Assembly: GCA_965250265.1 (NCBI GenBank)
Contig: CBDFNO010000012.1
Location: 310,001-374,000, forward strand
DNA: 64,000 nucleotides
Source: PRS1 sp965250265
GTDB lineage: Bacteria > Bacteroidota > Bacteroidia > Flavobacteriales > Flavobacteriaceae
Reading direction: 5' to 3'
Under the pieces are notes generated by a model. It had not been told where the DNA came from. It did not search any database and was given only the letters and a program-made list of their open reading frames with translations. Both the position numbers and the translations under genes were made by a program. Below, piece by piece: positions 52,443-61,323 of this stretch (its first letter is position 1; each line of letters starts with the position of its first letter).

Positions 52443-52862
52443 TTATGTCAACCTAATAAATTTGTTTGTATATAATATTTTATACTTTTTTTTCTCCTTT
52501 TCTTTCCTAAAAATATAAATAAATCTATAATTATATTTATTCTCTATTTTAATTTCTAGTTCATTGTTTATTTTAATATTCAAATATTTAACAGTTCTTA
52601 AAATTTCCATTCCTCTTGCAGCACCTAAATTCGCATCTGTCGTTAATGTACCTTTAAAAATAGATATGCTATCACTATAAACAGAAACGCTGTCATTTTC
52701 AAAATTGTTTAAAAAAGTTAACAAGTTCTTACTGTTACCCAAATGAATATCAATAACAGCTTTTTCCGATTCATTTGGTAAGTCATTATTGTACTCAATT
52801 TCATAATTTTTACAATTGAATAACAATGATATTATTACTGACAAACAAATACTTAATTTCAT
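52443..52862 (-). CDS. Small putative lipoprotein
   Basis: A 139-residue protein with a lipoprotein-like signal (ICLSVIISLLFNC, cysteine near residue 17). The mature part has strand patterns typical of small beta-sandwich lipoproteins and a basic end. No family recognised. It starts 13 bases after the dipeptidase stop, so it is probably co-transcribed with it. It converges on the E1 gene with a 31-base gap. Confidence 0.65.
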   Translation of the reverse strand: MKLSICLSVIISLLFNCKNYEIEYNNDLPNESEKAVIDIHLGNSKNLLTFLNNFENDSVSVYSDSISIFKGTLTTDANLGAARGMEILRTVKYLNIKINNELEIKIENKYNYRFIYIFRKEKEKKKYKILYTNKFIRLT

Positions 52863-52875
52863 GTCTTTAGTTTAG

Positions 52876-54183
52876 TTATTGCAATCCTTTGGCAACAGCT
52901 TCAACTTCATCAAGTACACGTAATAAATTACCACTCCAAAGCATGCTTATTTGTTCTTCAGTATAATCGCGTTTTACTAATTCTAAAGTTACATTAAAAG
53001 TTTCCGATGCATCATTCCAACCTTCTATTCCACCACCACCATCAAAATCACTACTTATACCAACATGTTCAATACCCATTTTCTCAACCAAATAATCAAT
53101 ATGATCTACAAAATCAGACACATTAACAGCAGGAGGGAAGTCAGCAAGTGAGTTAGCTTTTTCATTAGCCAGTTTCATTATTCTTCCTCGATTTGCTATA
53201 AATTCTATTTGAACTGAATCTGCTAACTGTCCAAACTCTTTCCAATCATACCATTTAAGCCCTAAAGAATCAACAACTTTTTCTCTTATAGCATTCAGTG
53301 CTTCATTTCTTGCTTCATATTTTTCAGTATTTATATAAGATTTAAAAGCAACTGTTTGTACTACGCCACCATTTTGTTTCATCCATTCTAATTGTTCATC
53401 GTCAAGATTTCTACTATGGTCACAAAGAGCACGTGCAGAAGAATGCGAAGCAATTATTGGTGCTTTTGAGAGTTCAATCATATCGCGAATGGCTTCTTTT
53501 GAAGGATGAGAGACATCTATCATAATTCCCCATTTATTCATCTCAGCAAGCACTTCTTTACCAAGATCACTTAATCCATTGTGAAGCCAAACATCATCTG
53601 CTTCTCCAGTATTAGAATCACTTAACTGACTATGTCCATTATGAGCAAGTGACATATAACGTCCTCCTAGATCATAAAATTCCTTAACTCTGCTAACATC
53701 TGTACCTAAAGGATAACCATTTTCAATACCAATCATTGCGACCTTTTTTCCTGCAGCACTAATACGTCTTACATCTGCCGAAGTTGTTGCTAATTCTATT
53801 TCATTTGGCGCAATTTCTTCTGTTAATTTATGAATGGCATTAAATTTTGAGATTGCATTTTTATAAGCTTTATCATATCCAGCTTCAGTTAAAGTATCTT
53901 GACCAGTATAAACAATGAGCCAAGACACATCCAATCCTCCTTTTTTCATCTTAGGAAGATTTACCTGATTGTCTAACTCTTGTGTATAATTGATTGAATC
54001 TGTAAAGTTTTTTATATTAATATCATTATGTGTATCTAGCGTAATTACGCGTTCATGAATAGCTTTGGCTTTATCAATGAGTTGTTCTTCGGTCATAGGT
54101 TCTTCTTTACAAGAAATGAATATAATAGATATAGTGATTAGAGATAATAATGGATTCTTAGAATTGAATATTAATTTTTTCAT
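52876..54183 (-). CDS. Membrane dipeptidase, M19 family lipoprotein
   Basis: A 435-residue exported zinc dipeptidase of the renal dipeptidase family. A lipobox (IIFISCKEEP, cysteine near residue 25) anchors it. Catalytic regions are VITLDTHNDIN near residue 48 (His and Asp ligands), MIGIENG near residue 150 (bridging Glu), LAHNGHSQLSD near residue 178, DVSHPSKE near residue 222, SHSSARALCDHSRN near residue 245, and SDFDGGGG near residue 380. It cleaves dipeptides, including those with D-residues, in the periplasm. Confidence 0.93.
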   Translation of the reverse strand: MKKLIFNSKNPLLSLITISIIFISCKEEPMTEEQLIDKAKAIHERVITLDTHNDINIKNFTDSINYTQELDNQVNLPKMKKGGLDVSWLIVYTGQDTLTEAGYDKAYKNAISKFNAIHKLTEEIAPNEIELATTSADVRRISAAGKKVAMIGIENGYPLGTDVSRVKEFYDLGGRYMSLAHNGHSQLSDSNTGEADDVWLHNGLSDLGKEVLAEMNKWGIMIDVSHPSKEAIRDMIELSKAPIIASHSSARALCDHSRNLDDEQLEWMKQNGGVVQTVAFKSYINTEKYEARNEALNAIREKVVDSLGLKWYDWKEFGQLADSVQIEFIANRGRIMKLANEKANSLADFPPAVNVSDFVDHIDYLVEKMGIEHVGISSDFDGGGGIEGWNDASETFNVTLELVKRDYTEEQISMLWSGNLLRVLDEVEAVAKGLQ

Positions 54184-54212
54184 TAGTAAAATAGATTAGT
54201 TAGTTGAAGAAT

Positions 54213-54220
54213 CAAATATA
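54213..54220 (-). promoter_or_regulatory. Candidate -7 box for the dipeptidase gene
   Basis: Minus strand reads TATATTTG, an exact TAnnTTTG match 29 bases before the dipeptidase start codon and just past the exbD stop. No -33 TTG was seen. Confidence 0.4.
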
Positions 54221-54243
54221 GCAATAAATCTATGTTTAGAATA

Positions 54244-54792
54244 TTATTGGGTTTCCGCTTCCGAAATAACAATAGGATATGCCTTTCTAATTTTTTTAAT
54301 GTCTTCTGGAGTTAAATCGATTACTGATTTGCCATGTGTATTTATAGCATAAACTTCTCGAAGTTCGTAATATGCTTTAGTTAATTCATCCTGAACCATT
54401 ATAAATAATTCATAAGATGTTTGCCTATCATTTTGAACAGAAATAACAGCTTCTATTGGATTGTCTGATAGAGTAGAAACTTTATTACCGTTACAATATG
54501 CACAGCTATCATCTCCATTGTTATCTAGAAAGGTTTTGGCAATATTTTTCAAATCTTTAATTGCAATGAGCTTATCTTCAACCAAAATTTTTTGCTTATT
54601 ATTTAAAACAATTCTTAAAATATTACGTTCATTTTTTTCAATCTTACAATCTTTTCCAGGAGGACAATTTTTAGGTAACTTTCTATTGATACCTTCATCT
54701 TTTGCCAATGTTGTAGTTACCAAAAAGAAAATAAGTAATAAGAATGCAATGTCTGCCATAGATCCTGAATTGACTTGTGGTGCTGCTCTCAT
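54244..54792 (-). CDS. Solitary ExbD/TolR-type biopolymer transport protein
   Basis: A 182-residue inner-membrane protein: a short cytoplasmic start, one helix with the proton-path Asp14 in SMADIAFLLLIFFLV, and a periplasmic domain that would bind peptidoglycan. ExbD works with ExbB and TonB to energise outer-membrane import, yet neither gene is adjacent. The periplasmic part carries four cysteines (43, 49, 97, 100), the last two as CAYC, which I do not expect in standard ExbD. Start MRAAPQVNSGS fits Bacteroidota homologues. Confidence 0.87.
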   Translation of the reverse strand: MRAAPQVNSGSMADIAFLLLIFFLVTTTLAKDEGINRKLPKNCPPGKDCKIEKNERNILRIVLNNKQKILVEDKLIAIKDLKNIAKTFLDNNGDDSCAYCNGNKVSTLSDNPIEAVISVQNDRQTSYELFIMVQDELTKAYYELREVYAINTHGKSVIDLTPEDIKKIRKAYPIVISEAETQ

Positions 54793-54846
54793 AATTATAA
54801 ATTTTAGATGTTAATATAATTATGAAGTCTCAAAAATAATACCATA

Positions 54847-54876
54847 AAAAAGCCCGAACATTAAGTTCAGGCTTAG
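54847..54876 (-). terminator. Rho-independent terminator of the gene at 54897
   Basis: AAGCCCGAAC (54850-54859) and GTTCAGGCTT (54865-54874) pair with one mismatch around a five-base loop. On the minus strand the stem is followed by TTTTTTA. It lies 21 bases beyond the gene's stop. Confidence 0.8.
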
Positions 54877-54896
54877 TATAATATTAAAATGAAAGG

Positions 54897-55331
54897 CTAA
54901 GATAAAATACCTTTTTTCTTTTGATCATGAGAATACCATGCTAAGAAAGCAGCAACTACAATAACCAGTATTGGCATTAAATAGACATTTTTGTCAATAA
55001 AAACATCAGCTGCATCTGTACCAAACAGCCAATATAATTGCTGAATTGTTGCTGTAGCAAATGAAATACATAATAAAAGAGCAGCTATTTTTTTACGCAT
55101 CAATAAAGCAATAGCACCAATAACTCCAGCAAATACTGCAATTGCAAATAAGGCAGTCATCCAGGCTGGTAGACCATCAATAAGTACTATTTGATCTGCA
55201 CTTAAATCAGCACTATAAGTTTCAGTTTTAAACGCTTGCTGCAAATAGGCATTTACACCCATTCCATTCCAAATAAGTGCAACAACTCCAATAATCCAAA
55301 ATAATACATTTGGTTTGTTTGTGTTAGTCAT
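54897..55331 (-). CDS. Small four-helix membrane protein
   Basis: A 144-residue integral membrane protein with four hydrophobic segments (starting at about residues 9, 56, 77 and 115). It begins MTNTNKPNVLFWIIGVVALI and has LPAWMTALFAIAVFAGVIGA in the middle. In Flavobacteriaceae similar proteins are sometimes labelled sugar transporter, but nothing here shows a substrate. Monocistronic, with a strong terminator. Function unknown. Confidence 0.75.
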   Translation of the reverse strand: MTNTNKPNVLFWIIGVVALIWNGMGVNAYLQQAFKTETYSADLSADQIVLIDGLPAWMTALFAIAVFAGVIGAIALLMRKKIAALLLCISFATATIQQLYWLFGTDAADVFIDKNVYLMPILVIVVAAFLAWYSHDQKKKGILS

Positions 55332-55476
55332 AATATTTATTTTTAGTTAATAAAAAAGAAAAATTAATTTGTTAGTTTTCAGCAATTTAATCAGAAACCT
55401 TTAATAATACAAAAGTTGACAATAAATTGTTTAATAATTTCTACATTGCTTGTAAATTAATAAAAAGAATCTTCAG

Positions 55477-58284
55477 ATGAAAAAAGCAATTAAATTTTCT
55501 TTCATACTATTACTAATTACAATTAACTCTTTTGCTCAAAAGAAAATTTTAGACCATAAAGATTTTGATATTTGGAATACTATTCAAGATAAAACTATTT
55601 CACCTGATGGTAAATATGTGATGTATTCGCTGGAAAAAGGTGAACGGGACAATCACTTAAAAATTAAAGATTCCAAAGCTGTTTCAATTTTTGAACACGA
55701 AAGAAGTGAAAAAGGCAAGTTTACATACGATTCTAAATTCGCATTATTCTCTATAAAAGCATGGAAGGATAGTATTGCAGAAATGAAACGTAGAAAAGTT
55801 AAAAAGGATAAGATGCCAAAAGATACGCTTGGAATTTATAACCTTGGCGAGAACACATTGATAAAAATTGCCAATGTGAAATCGTATAAAACTCCAGAAA
55901 AGTGGTCAGGATATGTTGCTTATTATCTAGAAGAAATTAAGACGGAGAAACCAGAGGAAAAAGATTCAATTTTAGATAAAAAAGAAAAGAAGAAAAAGAA
56001 GAAAACCAAAAAAGTTGGAAAGGATAATGGTTATCATTTAGTGTTGAGGAATTTAATAACCAAAAAGCAAGACACTTTTAAATATGTTAAGAATTTCAGT
56101 TTTGCAAAAAAAGGGAAACGCTTCGCTTTTACAACGACTGGTCAGGATTCAATAATAAAAGCTGGTGTTTTTGTTCTTAATTTAGAAAATGACAAGCTCA
56201 CGAAAATTCATGAAGCTGAGAAACCTAAATATTATCAACTTAATTTTAGTGAAAGCGGAAAGCATCTAGGTTTTGTTGTTGATACAGACACGACCAAAAT
56301 TCAAATACGACCTTATGAATTATATCACTGGAATGATGGCAATCCTTCTGCAGAAAAATTAGTTGATGATGCGTCTTCACCAACAGGTTATAAAGTGTCT
56401 TCTGATGGAACATTAAGCTTTTCAAAAGATGATACTAAATTATATTTCGGTTTAGCAACACCACCTATTGTTAAAGACACAACACTCATTGATGAAGAAA
56501 TTGTAAATGTAGAAGTGTGGACCTATAACGAACCACGATTGTATACAGTACAAGAACTTCAGGTTAAAAATGATAGGAAGAAATCTTTTCAAGCTGTATA
56601 TCATTTAAATAATAAGAAACTGGTTCAAATAGCTACAAAAGAGTTTCCAAATGCAAGTTTAGCTGATGAAGGTAATGCCAATTTTGCACTAGTTAGTACA
56701 ACTACACCTTACGCATTAGAAGGTCAGTGGACTGGGCAATTTTCAACAAATGATCTAGCAGTTGTAAATGTTAATGATGGCTCTTCCAAAATTGCAATAA
56801 AGAGAGCTGCTAGTGAATCAAGATTTAGTCCTAAAGGGAAGTATGCCTATGGTTATAATCAAGTAGATAGTACTTGGTATACCTATAATATTTCAACAGC
56901 CAAATATACTGAACTGACAAAAGGCAAGCATTTTTATAATGAGTTGAATGATTCTCCCAATTATCCTAGATCGTATGGCTTGGCTGGATGGACCAAAGAT
57001 GATAAATCTATAATTATTTATGATCGCTTTGATATTTGGGAATTTAACCCAAGTAATGGTGAAAGTACGCGACTTACAAATGGTAGAGAAAATAAAATTA
57101 GGTATAGATATGTTAAACTAGATGATGAAAAACGTTTTATAGATGAAAATGAAAAATGGCTCTTCACAACGTTTAATGAAGCAAATAAACATTCAGGTTA
57201 TTTTGAATATAATCCTAAAGCAAATAAAAGTAAACAATTAGTTTATGGACCATATTCATATTCTAGACCAATTAAAGCACAGCAAGGCGATAATATTATT
57301 TTTTCACGACAGTCGTTCGAAGAGTTTCCAAATATTAGATATTCCGATTTGAGTTTTAAAAAACAAACCGTTTTAAGTAATGCCAATCCGCAACAAAATG
57401 AATATAATTGGGGAACTTCAGAGTTGGTTAATTGGACTTCATTAGATGGAAAAGAACTCACAGGAATGCTTATTAAACCTGAAAATTTTGATCCAAATAA
57501 AAAGTACCCAATGATAGTAAACTTCTATGAAAAAAGCTCAAATGGACTTTACAGGCATAGGGCACCATCAGCTGGAAGATCTACAATAAATTATAGTTTT
57601 TATACAAGTAGAGGCTATGTTATTTTTAATCCTGATGTTTATTACCGTGTTGGTTATCCTGGAGAAAGTGCTTTTAACTGTGTGATTCCTGGTATCACTT
57701 CATTAATTGAAAAAGGTTTTGTAGATGAAGATAATATAGGCACGCAAGGTCATAGTTGGGGAGGTTATCAAATTGCATACTTGGTAACAAAAACTGATAT
57801 TTTTAAAGCAGCAGAATCTGGTGCTCCAGTTGTAAATATGATTAGTGCATTTGGAGGAATAAGATGGGATTCAGGCTTAAGTAGACAATTTCAATATGAG
57901 CATACACAAAGTAGAATAGGAGGTACGCCTTGGGAATATCCACAACGATATGTAGAAAATTCACCAATATATAATATTGATAAAATAAATACTCCGTTAT
58001 TGATTATGCATAATGATGCAGATGGTCATGTGCCATGGTATCAAGGAATCGAGTTTTTTGTTAGCTTAAGAAGATTAGGAAAACCTTCATGGCTACTAAA
58101 TTATAATGGAGCAAGACATTGGCCATTAAAAATGCAAAACAGAAAAGATTTTAATATTAGGATGCAGCAATTCTTTGATCATTATTTGCAAGGCGCTCCA
58201 AAGCCAGTTTGGATGGAACGTGGAGTTCCAGCCATGGAAAAAGGAATCAATCAAGGTTTAGAATTGCTACCAACTAAAAATTAA
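55477..58284 (+). CDS. Secreted S9-family prolyl oligopeptidase-like peptidase
   Basis: A 935-residue exported serine peptidase. A signal peptide ends at about residue 20 (NSFAQ). A propeller-like N-terminal region with a Lys/Glu-rich insert (residues ~155-180) precedes the alpha/beta-hydrolase domain. The nucleophile lies in GTQGHSWGGYQIAY near residue 760, the Asp in MHNDADGHVPW near residue 845 and the His in GARHWPLK near residue 885, giving a full triad. It probably degrades oligopeptides in the periplasm. The cupin gene follows after 20 bases. Confidence 0.9.
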   Translation: MKKAIKFSFILLLITINSFAQKKILDHKDFDIWNTIQDKTISPDGKYVMYSLEKGERDNHLKIKDSKAVSIFEHERSEKGKFTYDSKFALFSIKAWKDSIAEMKRRKVKKDKMPKDTLGIYNLGENTLIKIANVKSYKTPEKWSGYVAYYLEEIKTEKPEEKDSILDKKEKKKKKKTKKVGKDNGYHLVLRNLITKKQDTFKYVKNFSFAKKGKRFAFTTTGQDSIIKAGVFVLNLENDKLTKIHEAEKPKYYQLNFSESGKHLGFVVDTDTTKIQIRPYELYHWNDGNPSAEKLVDDASSPTGYKVSSDGTLSFSKDDTKLYFGLATPPIVKDTTLIDEEIVNVEVWTYNEPRLYTVQELQVKNDRKKSFQAVYHLNNKKLVQIATKEFPNASLADEGNANFALVSTTTPYALEGQWTGQFSTNDLAVVNVNDGSSKIAIKRAASESRFSPKGKYAYGYNQVDSTWYTYNISTAKYTELTKGKHFYNELNDSPNYPRSYGLAGWTKDDKSIIIYDRFDIWEFNPSNGESTRLTNGRENKIRYRYVKLDDEKRFIDENEKWLFTTFNEANKHSGYFEYNPKANKSKQLVYGPYSYSRPIKAQQGDNIIFSRQSFEEFPNIRYSDLSFKKQTVLSNANPQQNEYNWGTSELVNWTSLDGKELTGMLIKPENFDPNKKYPMIVNFYEKSSNGLYRHRAPSAGRSTINYSFYTSRGYVIFNPDVYYRVGYPGESAFNCVIPGITSLIEKGFVDEDNIGTQGHSWGGYQIAYLVTKTDIFKAAESGAPVVNMISAFGGIRWDSGLSRQFQYEHTQSRIGGTPWEYPQRYVENSPIYNIDKINTPLLIMHNDADGHVPWYQGIEFFVSLRRLGKPSWLLNYNGARHWPLKMQNRKDFNIRMQQFFDHYLQGAPKPVWMERGVPAMEKGINQGLELLPTKN

Positions 58285-58304
58285 ACATTTGTAATCCAAA
58301 AAAT

Positions 58305-58664
58305 ATGGTAAAGAAAATCAATTGGGACGAAGTTCCTGTAGAAAATGTAACTCCAAAAATGGAGCGTAAATTGGTTTATGGTGATAAAGTGATGATCACC
58401 AAAATGAAGTTTAAAGACGGTTTTTTAGTTCCGTTACATGAACATGAAAATGAACAGATTACCCAAGTGTTATCTGGAGTCATTCGATTTTGGTTTGGCA
58501 AGAATAAAGAAGAAACTATGGATTTGGGTTCGGGTGATGTAGTTGTTATTCCTTCAAATGTTCCGCATGAAGCGTTAATGATAGGTGATGTTGAAGAAAT
58601 TGATACCTGGGCTCCAATCCGTGAAGACTGGCTAGATGGAACTGATGACTATTTAAGAAGATAA
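58305..58664 (+). CDS. Small cupin-domain protein
   Basis: A 119-residue single cupin. The metal-site motif 1 is PLHEHENEQITQVLSGV near residue 45 with the usual His, His, Glu; motif 2 is VVIPSNVPHEALM near residue 80 with the second His. Such proteins may be isomerases, dioxygenases or binding proteins; nothing fixes the substrate. It is followed after 5 bases by an SDR gene, so the two probably act on one carbohydrate or ketone substrate (inferred). Confidence 0.87.
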   Translation: MVKKINWDEVPVENVTPKMERKLVYGDKVMITKMKFKDGFLVPLHEHENEQITQVLSGVIRFWFGKNKEETMDLGSGDVVVIPSNVPHEALMIGDVEEIDTWAPIREDWLDGTDDYLRR

Positions 58665-58669
58665 TTAGT

Positions 58670-59434
58670 ATGGATTTGGGATTAAAAGATAAGATTGCTT
58701 TTGTAGCAGCCTCTAGTCAAGGGCTCGGAAAAGCTGTGGCTATTGAATTAGCAAAAGAAGGAGCACACCTTGCAATTTGCGGAAGGAATCAAGAGCAATT
58801 AAATAAGACCAAATTAGAAATTGAAAAAGTTAGTAATGGTCGTGTTATTGCACTTTCAGGAGATTTATCTATCGATGGTGATAGAAATAATATTTTAGAT
58901 TCGGTTTTAAAATTTTATGGCAAAGTAGATATATTAGTCACAAATACAGGTGGACCTCCTTCCGGCAAGTTTGAAGACTTATCGCAAGACGATTGGAATA
59001 AAACTTATGAATTACTTTTGGGTAGCACGGTATCTTTAATAAGAGGCGTTTTACCGGAAATGAAAAAACAAGGTTTTGGACGCATAATCGCAATCACTTC
59101 AATATCGGTTAAACAACCTGTCGAAAATTTAATATTATCAAATTCAATAAGAGCTTCTGTAGCAGGATTAATCAAAACATTAGCAACAGAACTTGGTGAA
59201 TATAATATTACTGTAAATAATGTTATGCCAGGATATACACAGACAAACCGATTATTAAGCCTCATTGAAAATAACCCTTCCATTAATTCTGTAACCGAAG
59301 AAATTCCTTTAAAACGTTTCGGGACTCCAGAGGAATTTGCAGCAGCAGTTGCGTTTATTGCCAGTGAAAGAGCCAGTTATATTACAGGCGTATCTTTGGC
59401 CGTAGATGGCGGATGGATTAAAAATATTTTATAG
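58670..59434 (+). CDS. SDR-fold protein with altered catalytic dyad
   Basis: A 254-residue short-chain dehydrogenase fold. The NAD(P) loop AASSQGLGKA is at residues 13-22, and TNTGGPPSGKF near residue 91 replaces the usual NNAG. Where SDRs carry YxxxK, this one reads LSNSIRASV, with Ser157 and Arg161 at the Tyr and Lys positions. PGYTQTNR follows as usual. This TNTGGPP subgroup is widespread, so it is unlikely to be a dead copy. It may have an unusual mechanism or a non-catalytic role. Linked to the cupin gene. Confidence 0.87.
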   Translation: MDLGLKDKIAFVAASSQGLGKAVAIELAKEGAHLAICGRNQEQLNKTKLEIEKVSNGRVIALSGDLSIDGDRNNILDSVLKFYGKVDILVTNTGGPPSGKFEDLSQDDWNKTYELLLGSTVSLIRGVLPEMKKQGFGRIIAITSISVKQPVENLILSNSIRASVAGLIKTLATELGEYNITVNNVMPGYTQTNRLLSLIENNPSINSVTEEIPLKRFGTPEEFAAAVAFIASERASYITGVSLAVDGGWIKNIL

Positions 59435-59456
59435 AAAATAATATCATAAGGTACTA

Positions 59457-60221
59457 ATGACACATATTGATCTAAAAGATAAAAATATATTGCTTACTGG
59501 TGCATCCCAAGGTATAGGCAAAGAAGTTGCTAAATATTTAATGCAAATGGGAGCAAGAGTCGCAATACATTACAATACCAGTAAAGCTTCTGCTGAAACC
59601 TTATTAGCCAATGGCAATACCACAAATTCAAAGCTATTCAAAGCAGATTTAGATGTTGAATCTGAAATCTTTAATTTGTTTGAATCTGTTGAGAAAACTT
59701 TTGGTGTAATAGATGTTATTATTTTGAATGCAGGTGTTGCCATATCACATTCTATAAATGAAAAAACAAATGATTGGTTAACCGTGTGGAAGAAGACTAT
59801 TAATATTAATCTAAATTCAGTTGGATTACTTACAAAACTTGGGATAGACCATTTTAAAGATCAAAAAGGAGGGCGTTTTATTTATATTGGTAGTCGTGCA
59901 GTGTTTCGAGGTGAAACTGAGGACTACCTCGCCTATGCGGCGTCCAAAGGAGGTTTAACGTCTTTGGCAAGAAGTGTAGCACGTTCTTTTGGTAAAGAAA
60001 ATATTAAATCTTTTATTGTTTCTCCAGGTTTTACCAGAACACAAATGGCCGACTCATTCATAGAAAAATATGGTGAAGAAAGAATTCTTAATGAGATATC
60101 TCTAAAAGAATTAACCAAACCAGAAGATATTGCTCCCTTAATTGCAATGCTTTGTAGTGGGCTTATGGATCATGCAACAGGTGCTACTATAGATATAAAT
60201 GCTGGAAGCCATATTAGATAA
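59457..60221 (+). CDS. Short-chain dehydrogenase/reductase
   Basis: A 254-residue SDR with all catalytic features: cofactor loop LTGASQGIGKEV near residue 13, LNAGVA near residue 90, catalytic Ser in YIGSRAVF near residue 142, and the dyad YAASK near residue 160, then SPGFTRTQM. NADP use is suggested by basic and small residues after the second strand but is not certain. It lies 22 bases after the non-canonical SDR gene and probably shares its transcript. Substrate unknown. Confidence 0.9.
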   Translation: MTHIDLKDKNILLTGASQGIGKEVAKYLMQMGARVAIHYNTSKASAETLLANGNTTNSKLFKADLDVESEIFNLFESVEKTFGVIDVIILNAGVAISHSINEKTNDWLTVWKKTININLNSVGLLTKLGIDHFKDQKGGRFIYIGSRAVFRGETEDYLAYAASKGGLTSLARSVARSFGKENIKSFIVSPGFTRTQMADSFIEKYGEERILNEISLKELTKPEDIAPLIAMLCSGLMDHATGATIDINAGSHIR

Positions 60222-60288
60222 TTGTGGTTCGATCGAATTTATAATTATTTATAACTAAATTTAACAACACAAATGAATTCTTAATATT

Positions 60289-60870
60289 ATGAAAAATCAC
60301 ATCTCAATATTGTTAGTTTTAATTAGTTTACTTGTTTTTATCAGCTGCGGTCAATCTAAAAAAGACAATCATCAAGAAGTTGTAAAAACTGAAGAGGTTA
60401 GCCTTGAAGAATTAGCTTCTGCTCCAGATTTCAGCCTTGAGTCTTTAGATGGAGAAATAGTTGATTATAATTCTTTAAAAGGGAAATACATTGTGGTTCA
60501 TATTGCTACAACTTGGTGCCCTTACTGTAATGCTGAAGCACCTCATTTAGAGGATTTATATAACACCTACAAAGATAAAAATGTTGCTGTTATTATTATT
60601 GATGTTAAAGAATCTAAAGAATTAGTTAAGGAAAAATTACAAGACAAATTTAATTTTACTTTTCCTGTGCTTTTAGACTTAGATGGTAAAGTTGCTGCAA
60701 GTTTTGCTCCTGATGATGTTTTGCCTGAACTTGCAAGAGATGAAATCATGCTTGCTTCAAATCTCTTAATAGATCCGCAAGGAAAAATTCAATTTATGTC
60801 TTTGTTAGATACTAAAAACTTCGATGTTAAGTTAACTGCTCTTAAAAGTAAATTAGATGAATTATTATAA
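60289..60870 (+). CDS. TlpA/ResA-like thiol-disulfide lipoprotein
   Basis: A 193-residue periplasmic lipoprotein. The lipobox LLVFISCGQ places the lipid cysteine near residue 20. An AhpC/TSA-type thioredoxin fold follows with ATTWCPYCNAEAPHLEDLY near residue 75 (active CPYC), then a cis-Pro region near residue 150. Such proteins reduce disulfides, for example in cytochrome c maturation, or resist oxidants. It overlaps the next gene by 14 bases; that gene encodes a DsbD-alpha-like domain, a natural electron donor or partner. Confidence 0.87.
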   Translation: MKNHISILLVLISLLVFISCGQSKKDNHQEVVKTEEVSLEELASAPDFSLESLDGEIVDYNSLKGKYIVVHIATTWCPYCNAEAPHLEDLYNTYKDKNVAVIIIDVKESKELVKEKLQDKFNFTFPVLLDLDGKVAASFAPDDVLPELARDEIMLASNLLIDPQGKIQFMSLLDTKNFDVKLTALKSKLDELL

Positions 60871-61300
60871 GGCTATATTCTTTTTAGCAATTTCAGTAAT
60901 TGGCACACAACAAAAACAGTTTGTTACATTTCTTTCAGAAGAAATTCAGATCAATCAAGATGCTGGTTTTACTACAGTAATTATTCCTTTTGAAATTCTT
61001 GAAGGATATCATATTCAATTAGAAAAAGTAGAAGATGACAATTTATTGGCTACTAAAATAGAATTTGAGAACCAACGAGGTATTAAAATTATGCATAAAG
61101 AGTTTACTTCTTTACAATTTAAAACAGTTATATTAGATAAACAGGAATTTCAGGTTCTTGATAAAGCTTTTAAGGTAAAAGTAAAATTAGCGCCTAAAAA
61201 AAGTCCAAAGGAATTAAGAGGTAAATTGTTTTATCAAACATGTGATGATTTTAAATGTTATTTTCCTCGGGAATTAAAGTTTGTAATTCCATTTGATTAA
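60857..61300 (+). CDS. Stand-alone DsbD N-terminal (alpha) domain-like protein
   Basis: A 147-residue exported protein. After a short hydrophobic start, the fold resembles the immunoglobulin-like alpha domain of DsbD, including the late motif LFYQTCDDFKCYFPREL, where the two cysteines six apart correspond to the DsbD-alpha redox pair. No membrane or thioredoxin domains follow, so it is a separated domain. Its start lies inside the 3' end of the TlpA-like gene (14-base overlap), implying translational coupling and joint function. Confidence 0.8.
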   Translation: MNYYKAIFFLAISVIGTQQKQFVTFLSEEIQINQDAGFTTVIIPFEILEGYHIQLEKVEDDNLLATKIEFENQRGIKIMHKEFTSLQFKTVILDKQEFQVLDKAFKVKVKLAPKKSPKELRGKLFYQTCDDFKCYFPRELKFVIPFD

Positions 61301-61323
61301 AATAAAGAAAATTAATATCTACC

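Noticed and set aside
60231..60240. Palindrome TTCGATCGAA before the TlpA-like gene
   Set aside because: At ten bases it is too short to call an operator and no regulator gene is nearby.
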